Source: Streptacidiphilus sp041262525 (GTDB lineage: Bacteria > Actinomycetota > Actinomycetes > Streptomycetales > Streptomycetaceae). Taken from it: 64,000 nucleotides of DNA. The stretch is taken from the NCBI RefSeq assembly GCF_041262525.1, contig NZ_JBGCCK010000030.1:1-64000 (forward strand). Reading direction: 5' to 3'. The position numbers were made by a program, and so were the translations under genes. The notes beneath the pieces are model-generated. The model saw only the letters and a list, made by a program, of their open reading frames with translations, had not been told where the DNA came from and made no database searches. Positions 43,104 through 51,980 of the stretch are shown one piece after another (position 1 is the stretch's first letter; every line of letters starts with the position of its first letter).

Positions 43104-43140
43104 GTTGAAATATCAACAACATCATGGTTGAATCTTCAAC
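43104..43140. promoter_or_regulatory. Paired palindromic operator GTTGA-N4-TCAAC
   Basis: GTTGAAATATCAAC at 43104-43117 and GTTGAATCTTCAAC at 43127-43140 are two copies of the same palindrome, 23 bp centre to centre, about two helical turns apart. They lie 60-100 bases upstream of the LLM oxidoreductase start, between it and the divergent MerR gene. Similar boxes occur before CE1759/CE1758-type flavin pairs. Confidence 0.65.
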
Positions 43141-43199
43141 GACGGCGCGAGTCGTTCGGCAAGCAGGCGAGAAGCCTCGAGAAAAGACAGGTGAGCACG

Positions 43200-44303
43200 A
43201 TGCAGTTCGGGATCTTCACCGTCGGAGACGTCACCCCCGACCCCACCACCGGCCGCACCCCGACCGAGCACGAGCGCATCAAGGCCATGCTCGCCATCGC
43301 GGAGAAGGCGGAGGAGGTCGGCCTGGACGTCTTCGCCACCGGCGAGCACCACAACCCGCCGTTCGTGCCCTCCTCGCCGACCACCATGCTCGGCTGGATC
43401 GCCGCCCGCACCGAGCGGATCATCCTGTCCACCTCCACCACCCTGATCACCACCAACGACCCGGTGAAGATCGCCGAGGACTTCGCGATGCTCCAGCACA
43501 TCGCGAACGGCCGCGTGGACGTGATGATGGGCCGCGGCAACACCGGACCGGTCTACCCCTGGTTCGGCAAGGACATCCGCGAGGGCATCCAGCTCGCCGT
43601 CGAGAACTACGCGCTGCTGCACCGGCTGTGGCGCGAGGACGTGGTCGACTGGGAGGGGAAGTTCCGCACCCCGCTGCAGTCCTTCACCTCGACGCCGCGC
43701 CCACTCGACGGCGTGCCGCCGTTCGTCTGGCACGGCTCGATCCGCTCGCCCGAGATCGCCGAGCAGGCCGCCTTCTACGGCGACGGCTTCTTCCACAACA
43801 ACATCTTCTGGCCCAAGGACCACACCCAGCGCATGGTCGAGCTCTACCGCGAGCGCTACGCCCACTACGGCCACGGCACGCCCGAGCAGGCGATCGTCGG
43901 GCTCGGCGGGCAGATCTTCATGCGTCACAACTCGCAGGACGCGGTGCGCGAGTTCCGCCCGTACTTCGACAACGCGCCCGTCTACGGCCACGGCCCGTCG
44001 CTGGAGGACTTCACCGCGCAGACGCCGCTGACGGTCGGCACGCCGGAGCAGGTCATCGAGAAGACCCTCTCCTTCCGTGACTACGCCGGCGACTACCAGC
44101 GCCAGCTCTTCCTGGTCGACCACGCGGGTCTGCCGCTGAAGACCGTGCTGGAGCAGATCGACCTGCTCGGCGAGGAGGTCGTGCCGGTGCTGCGCGAGGA
44201 GTTCGCCAAGCGCCGCCCGGCCGGCGTTCCCGACGCGCCGAACCACGCCTCGCTACTCGCCGCGGCGCAGGCCGCGACCAGCACCGACACCGTCAACGCC
44301 TGA
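43200..44303 (+). CDS. LLM-class (CE1759-type) flavin-dependent monooxygenase
   Basis: A 367-residue cytoplasmic oxidoreductase with luciferase-like TIM-barrel fold: MQFGIFTVGDVTPDPTTGR, DVFATGEHHNPPFVPSSPT, TTNDPVKIAEDFAMLQHIAN and GRVDVMMGRGNTGPVYPWFG. These match the CE1759 family, which uses reduced FMN supplied by a CE1758-type reductase. Exactly such a reductase follows 25 bases downstream, so the pair is a two-component monooxygenase. The substrate is unknown. ATG at 43200; an in-frame GTG three codons earlier is possible. Likely regulated through the paired palindromes upstream. Confidence 0.9.
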   Translation: MQFGIFTVGDVTPDPTTGRTPTEHERIKAMLAIAEKAEEVGLDVFATGEHHNPPFVPSSPTTMLGWIAARTERIILSTSTTLITTNDPVKIAEDFAMLQHIANGRVDVMMGRGNTGPVYPWFGKDIREGIQLAVENYALLHRLWREDVVDWEGKFRTPLQSFTSTPRPLDGVPPFVWHGSIRSPEIAEQAAFYGDGFFHNNIFWPKDHTQRMVELYRERYAHYGHGTPEQAIVGLGGQIFMRHNSQDAVREFRPYFDNAPVYGHGPSLEDFTAQTPLTVGTPEQVIEKTLSFRDYAGDYQRQLFLVDHAGLPLKTVLEQIDLLGEEVVPVLREEFAKRRPAGVPDAPNHASLLAAAQAATSTDTVNA

Positions 44304-44328
44304 GCAGCAGAGCAGGGAAGAAGCAGAC

Positions 44329-44976
44329 ATGGAGACCATCACGCTGGCCGTCGTCTCGGCCGGGCTGAGCCAGCCGTCCTCGACCCGCCTGCTCGCCGAC
44401 CGCCTCACCGAGGCGGTCCGCGCCAAGCTGGCCGACGCGGGGCGCGACGTCGTCGCCGAGCACGTCGAGCTGCGCGAGCTCGCGCACCCGATCGCCGACA
44501 ACCTCGTCACCGGCTTCCCCGGCGAGCAACTGCGGCAGGCCATCGACGCCGTCACCGGCGCCGACGCGGTGATCGCGGTGACGCCGATCTTCTCCGCCTC
44601 CTACAGCGGGCTGTTCAAGTCCTTCTTCGACGTGCTGGAGCAGGGCGCGCTGACCGGGCGGCCCGCCCTGCTGGGCGCGACCGGCGGCACCGCCCGTCAC
44701 TCGCTCGCCCTCGACCACGCGCTGCGGCCGCTCTTCGCCTACCTGCGCGCGGCCGTGGTGCCGACGGCCGTCTACGCCGCCTCCGAGGACTGGGGCGGCG
44801 CGGACGAGAACGGCCTGCGCCAGCACATCGACCGCGCGGCGGGCGAGCTGGCCGCGGTACTGCTGCGGCAGCCCGCCCAGGCGCGGCGCGCCGACCCTCC
44901 CCCAGCCTTCGGCCGGGGGTACCCCCTGGACGTCGTCCCGTTCGCGGAGCAGCTCGCCGCGCTCAAGCTCCGCTGA
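44329..44976 (+). CDS. CE1758-type NADPH-dependent FMN reductase
   Basis: A 215-residue flavodoxin-fold reductase (TLAVVSAGLSQPSSTRLLAD, the phosphate-binding loop; DAVIAVTPIFSASYSGLFKS, the isoalloxazine region; GRPALLGATGGTARHSLALD). It should deliver reduced FMN to the LLM monooxygenase encoded just upstream. GGGAAGAAG precedes the ATG. The C-terminal tail contains a proline/glycine insert (DPPPAFGRGYPLD) whose DNA (CCCTCCCCCAGCCTTCGGCCGGGGG) looks like a small hairpin within the gene. Ends 12 bases from a converging kinase gene. Confidence 0.9.
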   Translation: METITLAVVSAGLSQPSSTRLLADRLTEAVRAKLADAGRDVVAEHVELRELAHPIADNLVTGFPGEQLRQAIDAVTGADAVIAVTPIFSASYSGLFKSFFDVLEQGALTGRPALLGATGGTARHSLALDHALRPLFAYLRAAVVPTAVYAASEDWGGADENGLRQHIDRAAGELAAVLLRQPAQARRADPPPAFGRGYPLDVVPFAEQLAALKLR

Positions 44977-44988
44977 CGGACCGGTGGT

Positions 44989-47256
44989 TCAGATCGGCGG
45001 GAGGGCGTAGACGCGAGAGTGGTGGGCACCGTACAGCAGGGTGCCGTCGGTGGAGAGTGCCCAGTCGTCGGTGGAGTCGACGCCGTCCTGGAAGGTCCAC
45101 AGCACCTTGCCGTTGCTGCGATCGATGGCGGCGATGCCCTCGCTGCTGCCGGAGACGAGGGACACGCAGAAGACCGTGCCGCCCACGACGACCAGCGGCG
45201 TTCCCATCAGGTCGGGCGGGACGGCGGCCTCCCAGGCGATGGCGCCGGACTTCAGGTCCACGGCCATCACCTGGGCGGTTCCGAGATTGCTGGCGTAGAG
45301 GAACCCGTCGGCATGGGTCAGCCCCAGGTAGGTGCCCTTGGGTGCGGGCTTGGAGGTGAAGCGGCGGTCCCCGTGGTCGAGTCCGTAGCCGATGATCTCC
45401 GGTCCCGGCAGGTAGATCGTGTCGCCCACCAGCAGCGGCATCGCCTGGGTCGACCACTTCGGCTCGCCGAAGTCCTGGGACCAGAGTTGGGTTCCGTTGG
45501 TCGCGCTGCGCACGACGACGTTGTTGAGGTCGTTCGTGTAGACGAGGTACTTGTCCGTGGCGAAGCCGAGCACCTGGTTGCTCGCACTGGCGTTGCGCGG
45601 CTCGGTCCAGAGCACCTTGCGGGTGTGCAGGTCGACGGCCATGACCGCGCTGTAGTTGGCCCCCATGGTGATGACCGGCATGCCCTTGGCGTCCAGCGGA
45701 TACTTGTTCCCGAGGATGAAGGCCGCCTGGTCGCTCACCCCGAGCAGGTATTCGAACTGCAGGTCGTTGGTGCCACTGGACGACCAGAGCTGCGCCCCGT
45801 TCGCCGGGTTGAGGCCGACGAGCTTCCGATCGTTCGTCAGCATCACGGCGAACCCGCCCCCGAGGCCGATCGGCGGCATCAGGATGCCGTCGTTCACCTG
45901 CGGGCCCGTCCAGGCCGGCGTCCCCCTGCGCGCGTCGAGCGCGGTCGCCGAGGAGCCCGCGAACAGGACCCGGCCGTCGGTGGCGACCGGGGCACTGCCC
46001 ACGGTGCCGTCCGCGGTGTAGGTCCACAGCGGCTGCGGCGGAACGCCTGACGGCCGCGTCGGGAAGGTGGTCGGCGTGACGGACGGCGACGCCGCGAGCG
46101 TCGGCGTCGGCGTCGGCTTGGGCTTGCCGCCTCCGGCGAGCGCGAGCGCTGTGCCCCCGCCGGCCACGGCGATGGCGGCGACGCCGAGCGCGCCGTAGAG
46201 CAGCTTGCGGCGCGAGGGCTGCGCCGCGCCGAGCGCAGGCGCCGAGGAGGCAGGCGGCGTGTTCGCGCCGGGCTGGCCGCCGAGGACGAAGGTGCCGTGC
46301 TCTGGCTGCTGCTGTCCCACGGCTGCGCCGCGCGGATCGGCGCCGACCGGGTTGTGCGGTGTCGGTGTCTCCAACTCCATGACGCGGGCAGCGTGTTGGG
46401 CGATGCCCGAGGCGACGTCGGCCGGCAGCCAGGAGCCCCGCAGCACTGCCTGCGCGCCGTCGGGTGCGAGCATGCCGAGAAGTTGGGCGGGAGTGGGTCG
46501 GTCCTCCGGGGCCTTGGCCAGGCAGGCGCCGATCGCCTCGCGCAGCCCCGCGGGGACCGGCTCGAGGTCGGGAGCGTCGTGGACCACGCGGTAGAGCAGG
46601 GAGGCGACAGAGTCCTGCCCGAACGGGCCGTGCCCGGTCGCGGCGAAGGCGAGCACAGAGCCGAGCGAGAAGACGTCGCCCTCCGGCCCGACCGCCCGCC
46701 CCGACGCCTGCTCCGGCGACATGAAGCCCGGGGACCCGACGACGACACCCGTACTGGTGAGGTCACCTCCGTCGAAGGCGCGGGCGATGCCGAAGTCGAT
46801 GACGCGCGGGCCGTCCGCCGCCAGCAGCACGTTGGAGGGCTTGAGGTCGCGGTGGATCAGCCCCGCGCCGTGGATCGCGCCGAGTGCCTCCGCGAGCACT
46901 GCGCCGAGCGCCCGCACGCTGTGCTCCGGCAGCGGCCCGTACGTCGCCACAGCCTCGTTCAGCGAAGGGCCCAGGACGTAGGAAGTCGCAAGCCATGGCG
47001 TGGCGGAGTCCCGGTCCGCGTCGACGACGCGCGCCGTGTAAGCGGCGTCCACGGACTGTGCGGCGGCGACCTCCCGCCGGAACCGGGCGCGGAAGTCGGG
47101 GTCGTCCGCGAGCTCGGGACGCACGACCTTGACGGCGACCGTCCGCCCGCCCGCGCTGCGCGCGAGATACACCCGCCCCATCCCACCGGCGCCGAGGCGG
47201 GCAACGAGTCTGTACGGGCCTATCGTTGATGGATCATCGGCTTCAAGTGGCTGCAT
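44989..47256 (-). CDS. Membrane Ser/Thr protein kinase with PQQ-type beta-propeller
   Basis: A 755-residue receptor-type kinase. Kinase domain residues 10-270: YRLVARLGAGGMGRVYLARS (P-loop), VAVKVV (ATP Lys), HRDLKPSNVLLA (catalytic loop), VIDFGIARAFD (DFG) and GSPGFMSPEQASG. After a proline-rich linker, one membrane span (LLYGALGVAAIAVAGGGTAL) leads to an extracytoplasmic domain of repeated PQQ-like blades, for example TALDARRGTPAWTGP, GLNPANGAQLWSSSG and AIDRSNGKVLWTFQDG. The propeller may sense ligands or envelope state. GGGGGA precedes the ATG before QPLEADDPS. Confidence 0.93.
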   Translation of the reverse strand: MQPLEADDPSTIGPYRLVARLGAGGMGRVYLARSAGGRTVAVKVVRPELADDPDFRARFRREVAAAQSVDAAYTARVVDADRDSATPWLATSYVLGPSLNEAVATYGPLPEHSVRALGAVLAEALGAIHGAGLIHRDLKPSNVLLAADGPRVIDFGIARAFDGGDLTSTGVVVGSPGFMSPEQASGRAVGPEGDVFSLGSVLAFAATGHGPFGQDSVASLLYRVVHDAPDLEPVPAGLREAIGACLAKAPEDRPTPAQLLGMLAPDGAQAVLRGSWLPADVASGIAQHAARVMELETPTPHNPVGADPRGAAVGQQQPEHGTFVLGGQPGANTPPASSAPALGAAQPSRRKLLYGALGVAAIAVAGGGTALALAGGGKPKPTPTPTLAASPSVTPTTFPTRPSGVPPQPLWTYTADGTVGSAPVATDGRVLFAGSSATALDARRGTPAWTGPQVNDGILMPPIGLGGGFAVMLTNDRKLVGLNPANGAQLWSSSGTNDLQFEYLLGVSDQAAFILGNKYPLDAKGMPVITMGANYSAVMAVDLHTRKVLWTEPRNASASNQVLGFATDKYLVYTNDLNNVVVRSATNGTQLWSQDFGEPKWSTQAMPLLVGDTIYLPGPEIIGYGLDHGDRRFTSKPAPKGTYLGLTHADGFLYASNLGTAQVMAVDLKSGAIAWEAAVPPDLMGTPLVVVGGTVFCVSLVSGSSEGIAAIDRSNGKVLWTFQDGVDSTDDWALSTDGTLLYGAHHSRVYALPPI

Positions 47257-47383
47257 GCGGTTCCCCCGTCTTGCCTGTTCCGTCCGGACGGCGCAGATTC
47301 TAGGGCTGCGAGGGACCACAGCGGTATCGGGGGACGCCGCGGGTCGGCTGTGCCTGACCGGAGGCCGCTGAACCTGACGGATG

Positions 47384-48145
47384 TCACGGACGGCGGTTGC
47401 GGAAGGCCTCCGCGCCCGGCAGCCCTTCGGCCTCGATGGTCGCGAGGCCCCGAGTGAACTCGTTCGCCAGCGCGGCCTCCTCGGTGAGGCCCTCCGCCTC
47501 CAGTGCGGAGAGGCGGTCGTTGCGCAGGCAGGTCTGCGGGAGGGCGGCGATCTCGTGGGCGAGGGTTTCGGCAGCGGCGCGTTCCGTGCCGGTGGGGACG
47601 AGGCGATCGGCCAGGCCGATCGCCAGCGCCTCGTCGGCGCGGACCTCGCGGCCGGTGAGGATCAGGTCCATCGCGCGTGCCGCGCCGATCAGGCGCGGCA
47701 GCCGGACCGTTCCGCCGTCGATCAGCGGGACGCCCCAGCGTCGGCAGAAGACACCGAAGACCGCGTCCTCCGCGGCCACCCGTAGGTCGCACCAGATCGC
47801 CAACTCCAGTCCGCCCGCCACGGCGTGGCCGGCGATCGCGGCGATCACCGGCTTGCCCAGGCGCATCCGGCTCGGGCCCATCGGGCCCGGGCCGTCCGGG
47901 CTGAGGGCGTTGCCGCGCGAGCCGCCGACCTCCTTCAGGTCGGCGCCCGCGCAGAACGCGCCGCCCTCGCCCCACAGGACGGCGACGGAGGCCGTCGGGT
48001 CCGCGTCGAACTCCGCGAACGCGCGGAACAAGGCGTCCGCCGTCGGTCCGTCCACGGCGTTGCGTCGCTCCGGGCGGGAGAGGACGACCGTCCACACCGG
48101 CCCGTCGCGGTCGACGCGCACCCCGGTCACCCGCACCACCACCAT
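47384..48145 (-). CDS. Enoyl-CoA hydratase/isomerase (crotonase) family protein
   Basis: A 253-residue crotonase-fold enzyme. Oxyanion-hole segments are present: GEGGAFCAGADLKEVGG and KPVIAAIAGHAVAGGLELAI. Of the two usual catalytic Glu residues, one position reads GVFCRRWGVPLIDGGTVRLP, where an Asp replaces the Glu, so hydratase activity is uncertain and another crotonase reaction is possible. Starts M-V-V-V-R; the GTG/ATG overlap upstream is not decisive. It lies 30 bases downstream of the cholesterol-oxidase-like gene on the same strand and may be co-transcribed with it, which would fit a lipid or sterol breakdown role. Confidence 0.88.
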   Translation of the reverse strand: MVVVRVTGVRVDRDGPVWTVVLSRPERRNAVDGPTADALFRAFAEFDADPTASVAVLWGEGGAFCAGADLKEVGGSRGNALSPDGPGPMGPSRMRLGKPVIAAIAGHAVAGGLELAIWCDLRVAAEDAVFGVFCRRWGVPLIDGGTVRLPRLIGAARAMDLILTGREVRADEALAIGLADRLVPTGTERAAAETLAHEIAALPQTCLRNDRLSALEAEGLTEEAALANEFTRGLATIEAEGLPGAEAFRNRRP

Positions 48146-48175
48146 CGTCCTTGGAGAGCTGCATTCCTGAAGAGC

Positions 48176-49912
48176 TCAGGGCAGCAGCGTATCCAGGAAG
48201 GAGTTGGAGTAGATCCGTCCGGGGTCGTAGCGGTTCAGCGTCGCCAGCGCCGTGTCCCAGTTGGCGGAGCCCGGCTGGCCGGCCCGGAACGAGGCCGGGA
48301 TGGTGCTGCCCAGCACCGCCGGGTCGGCCCAGGCCGCGCTGCCGGAGTAGGCCCAGCCCTTCGACCACTCCGCGCGCACCGTGGCGTAGCTGCCGGTGTA
48401 GTTGGCCAGAGCCCACTGCTCGGTCTCGCGGTAGAACTTCTGCGACTGCGGCGTGCCGGGGATGGTGAGCAGGTCCATCCAGACCGCCGTGTCCCACTGC
48501 GGTTGGTCGGGTCGCGGTCTGACCGCGCTCAGCAGCGGCTCGACCGCGCCGGGGACGCCGCAGTCGGCGGCCCGGTCCAGGCCGGTGACCCGGACCTCCC
48601 ACGGGCCGTTCATCGGGTACTGGCCGGCCGCCTTGTAGGTCGCCAACTGCCCGCTCAGGTAGGTGTAGAACTCGCTCACCACACGCTGGACGTCGCTGCG
48701 CGCGCAGAGGATCGCGTAGCCGTTCGCGGTGACCTGGAGGGTGGTCGGCTTGACGTAGAGCTGGGTGTTCTTGGCCCAGCCCCAGATGTCCCAGGTGCCG
48801 GTGGTGATCAGCCCGGAGCCGACGATGCTCATCTCCAGGTTCTCGAAGGTCGGCGTCACCGAGACGTTGCCGGAGACGATGTCGGAGATGTACTGCGACT
48901 CCTGACTGCTGACCGAGTCCGAGAAGCTGTAGTTGAACGGGCTGTTGACCTGCTTCGACAACCACGGCTTGTTCGGCGAGACCGACCACACCTTCAGCCA
49001 CGGCACGGTGGTGAAGGGGAACCAGATGGTCTCCACCCGTCCGCTCCGGTTGACCAGCGCGGCGAAGGAGCTGGAACCGGCCGACGCGGGCGGCGCGAAC
49101 AGGTCGGTGACCTGGGTGGTGTAGCTCGACTCGCAGCGCAGGTGCACGTTGGTGCCGACGCGCAGCGTCGCCTCGGTGACGAAGGCGCGGCCGAGGTTGA
49201 CCAGGAAGGCGCCGATGTCCGGGTCGCTGCGCTGGAAGGTCTTGAGCACGTACGCGCTGTTGCCCGCGTCCCAGACCACGGCCGTCAGCGAGGTGACCAG
49301 GTTGCTGACGGAGCCGAAGGTGTGCCCGGCGACCTGCGACTCGCCGCTCGCCGGCACCGAGGTGCCGTGGCCGTCGATGGCGAGCACGCCGCCGAGCGTG
49401 AGGTCGCCGGGGGCCGGGGTGTTGGTCAGGCCGTAGCCGGAACTCTCCAGTGTGGTCAGCAGATTGAGCATGGTGATGCCGCACTGCGCGGTGACGCTCG
49501 CGGGAGAGCCCGCGTTGACGGAGACGGACGTCAGGTGCTGCGTGGTGTCGACGAGCACGATGTTGCCCGTCGCGCCGCTGGGCTCCAGCAGTGGCGACCA
49601 GCCGTGGCCCATCCCCCTCGGGCGCAGCCGCCACCCGTTGGCGTGGGCCCAGTTGGCCAGGGTCACCACGTCGTTCGGGCTGCTGGGGGCGCAGGTCCAG
49701 GTGGGGTCGAGCACGATCTCGCCGGACCAGTTCCGGAAGGCCTGCTGGTAGACGGAGACGGAGCTCGGGAAGTTCGGCGGTGCCGCGGTGGCCGCTTCGG
49801 CCGGTGTGACCCTGAAGGCGGGCGTCCAGGGGGCGATCCCCAGGGCGGCGCCCGCCGCGGTCGCGCCCAGGAAGGCGCGGCGCGACAGGCGCGCGCGTTC
49901 GTGCTGGTCCAT
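48176..49912 (-). CDS. Secreted FAD-linked oxidase, class II cholesterol oxidase-like
   Basis: A 578-residue VAO/PCMH-fold oxidase with a Tat signal peptide (RLSRRAFLGATAAGAALGIA). The FAD domain holds RLRPRGMGHGWSPLLEPSGA and the TPAPGDLTLGGVLAIDGHGT segment, whose Gly-His pattern resembles covalent FAD attachment in class II cholesterol oxidases. The C-terminal substrate domain (VETIWFPFTTVPWLKVWSVS and RFDSDIGAFLVNLGR-like helix) matches the BsChOx-type domain. Likely oxidises a sterol or other bulky alcohol outside the cell. A crotonase gene follows. Confidence 0.88.
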   Translation of the reverse strand: MDQHERARLSRRAFLGATAAGAALGIAPWTPAFRVTPAEAATAAPPNFPSSVSVYQQAFRNWSGEIVLDPTWTCAPSSPNDVVTLANWAHANGWRLRPRGMGHGWSPLLEPSGATGNIVLVDTTQHLTSVSVNAGSPASVTAQCGITMLNLLTTLESSGYGLTNTPAPGDLTLGGVLAIDGHGTSVPASGESQVAGHTFGSVSNLVTSLTAVVWDAGNSAYVLKTFQRSDPDIGAFLVNLGRAFVTEATLRVGTNVHLRCESSYTTQVTDLFAPPASAGSSSFAALVNRSGRVETIWFPFTTVPWLKVWSVSPNKPWLSKQVNSPFNYSFSDSVSSQESQYISDIVSGNVSVTPTFENLEMSIVGSGLITTGTWDIWGWAKNTQLYVKPTTLQVTANGYAILCARSDVQRVVSEFYTYLSGQLATYKAAGQYPMNGPWEVRVTGLDRAADCGVPGAVEPLLSAVRPRPDQPQWDTAVWMDLLTIPGTPQSQKFYRETEQWALANYTGSYATVRAEWSKGWAYSGSAAWADPAVLGSTIPASFRAGQPGSANWDTALATLNRYDPGRIYSNSFLDTLLP

Positions 49913-50380
49913 GACTGTCCTCCGGTCGGCTCAGGTGGGAGCGCAGCCGTGCGCGACGTGGCGCGCGCAGGGGACACCCGGGCGCGGGCACGCCGACGGA
50001 CGGCGGTGAGGGGTTCAGAAGGCGCGCCGGGCGGTGCGGTCCCGCGCGGGGAGTCGTCGCTCAGTCCTCGGCGGGAGGTGCGCCTGCCGGGGGTGCGGTG
50101 CTGGGCGGGACAGTCCGGTGGTGGTGGGTGAGCAGAGGGTCGGGCGGCGCGTCGAAGAAGTCAATGGAGATGCGCGGAAAGCGCTCCCTCATGGCAGTAC
50201 TGGACAGTAACTCTTGCAAGCCGCTGCGGAATCAACCGCCGCACGCCGCCGCGACCACGGATTTCGCACCCGTGCCCCCGAACGGTCCGACCCACCGCGC
50301 GGTCCGTGCGCGAAGGGGGCAGATTAGGTCTAACATCCGCGCATCAGCAGGCTCGGCCCCACTTCAGCGTGGAGGGACCC
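49913..50380. other. Divergent promoter region
   Basis: About 470 bases between the minus-strand oxidase and the plus-strand permease. No supported gene. A TAGGTCTAACAT sequence at 50326-50337 is a plausible -10 region for the permease, and GGAGGG at 50371-50376 is its ribosome binding site. Confidence 0.4.
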
Positions 50381-51958
50381 ATGAGCACCTCTGTACCGCC
50401 GCCCGACGCGATTCCCGGCGCATCCGCGCTCACGCCCGGCTCCGGTTCCGGCGAGAAGGGGCTCAAGGGCAACGCGCTCGGCCTCTTCTCCTCCGTCGCC
50501 ATCGGCCTCGCGTCCACCGCCCCCGCCTACAGCCTGGCGGCGACCCTCGGCCTGATCGTCGCCGGAGTGGGACTGCAGGCGCCGATCATCACCATCCTCG
50601 CCTTCATCCCGATGCTGCTGATCGCCTACGCCTACAAGGAGATGAACGCGGTCGACCCGGACTGCGGCACCACCTTCACCTGGGCGGCCCGCGCCTTCGG
50701 ACCGCGCACCGGATGGATGGGCGGCTGGGGCATCATCATCGCCGACATCATCGTCATGGCGAACCTCGCCCAGATCGCCGGCTCCTACGGTTTCCAGCTG
50801 ATCGGGCACCCCGGCCTGGCGAGCAACACGACCTGGACGACGATCGCCGGGGTCGTCTGGATCATCGTGATGACCTTCATCTGCTACATCGGCATCGAGA
50901 TCTCCGCCGCGCTGCAGCGCGTGCTGCTCTGCGTCGAGGTCGCGATGCTGGCGATCTTCTCGGTGACCGCGCTGGTCAAGGCCTACGGCAGCAACGCGCC
51001 TGCGACGGCGATCCGCGTCCAGGCCGCCTGGTTCAACCCCTTCCACGTGCCGACCGCGAGCGCGCTGACGGCGGGCATCCTCTCCGCGGTCTTCATCTAC
51101 TGGGGCTGGGACACGGCCGTCTCGGTCAACGAGGAGACCGCCGACAAGACCAGGACCCCGGGCCGCGCGGCGGTGATGTCCACCGTCCTGCTGCTGCTGA
51201 TCTACACCTTGGTCTCCACCTCGGCGCAGAGCTTCGCGGGCGTCGGGACCGACGGGATTGGATTGGCGAACCCCAACAACTCCGGTGACGTGCTGTCCGG
51301 CCTCGGCAACGCGGTCTTCGGCACCACCGGATTCGGCTGGTTCCTCTCCAAGCTGCTGATCTTCATGGTGCTGACCTCGGCTGCGGCCTCGACCCAGACC
51401 ACGATCCTGCCGACGGCGCGCACCAGCTTCTCCATGGCCCTGCACAAGGCGATCCCGTCCCACTTCGGCCGGGTGCACCCGCGCTTCATGACGCCGACCT
51501 GGTCGACGGTCGGGATGGGCATGGTCTCGATCGCCTTCTACGTGCTGCTGACCCGGATCAGCACGAACGTCCTGACGGACTCGATCTCCTCGGTCGGCCT
51601 GGGCATCGCGTTCTACTACGGGCTGACCGGCTTCGCCTGCTTCTGGTACTTCCGCAAAGTGCTCACCCGCAGTGCGAAGGACCTGTGGTTCAAGGGCATC
51701 CTGCCGCTCCTGGGCGGGCTGATCCTGCTCTACTTCTTCTGCTACGCGGCCTTCGACGTCTACGCCTCCCCGACCTACGGCCACACGACGGTCAACCTGC
51801 CGTTCTTCGGCGAGACCGGCGGCGTGACGGTGATCGGCGTCGGCGCGGTGGCGCTCGGCCTGGTGCTGATGGCGATCCAGTGGGCGGTTCAGGGCTCCTG
51901 GTTCCGCAACCCCGACGTCCCGGTCAGCGCGGCGACGGCAGACGAGGGTCTGGGGTAG
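50381..51958 (+). CDS. APC-superfamily amino acid permease
   Basis: A 525-residue cytoplasmic membrane transporter with about twelve spans, from LGLFSSVAIGLASTAPAYSL to VALGLVLMAIQWAV. The APC signature is at the first span (STAPAYSL) and EMNAVDPDCGTTFTWAARAF follows, as in amino acid/polyamine permeases of the YcaM/GadC-like branch. ATG with GGAGGG six bases upstream. Stands alone, with its end facing the GH26-like gene; substrate not readable. Confidence 0.92.
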   Translation: MSTSVPPPDAIPGASALTPGSGSGEKGLKGNALGLFSSVAIGLASTAPAYSLAATLGLIVAGVGLQAPIITILAFIPMLLIAYAYKEMNAVDPDCGTTFTWAARAFGPRTGWMGGWGIIIADIIVMANLAQIAGSYGFQLIGHPGLASNTTWTTIAGVVWIIVMTFICYIGIEISAALQRVLLCVEVAMLAIFSVTALVKAYGSNAPATAIRVQAAWFNPFHVPTASALTAGILSAVFIYWGWDTAVSVNEETADKTRTPGRAAVMSTVLLLLIYTLVSTSAQSFAGVGTDGIGLANPNNSGDVLSGLGNAVFGTTGFGWFLSKLLIFMVLTSAAASTQTTILPTARTSFSMALHKAIPSHFGRVHPRFMTPTWSTVGMGMVSIAFYVLLTRISTNVLTDSISSVGLGIAFYYGLTGFACFWYFRKVLTRSAKDLWFKGILPLLGGLILLYFFCYAAFDVYASPTYGHTTVNLPFFGETGGVTVIGVGAVALGLVLMAIQWAVQGSWFRNPDVPVSAATADEGLG

Positions 51959-51980
51959 CGCGCCCGCTTCCCCGTGAGGG

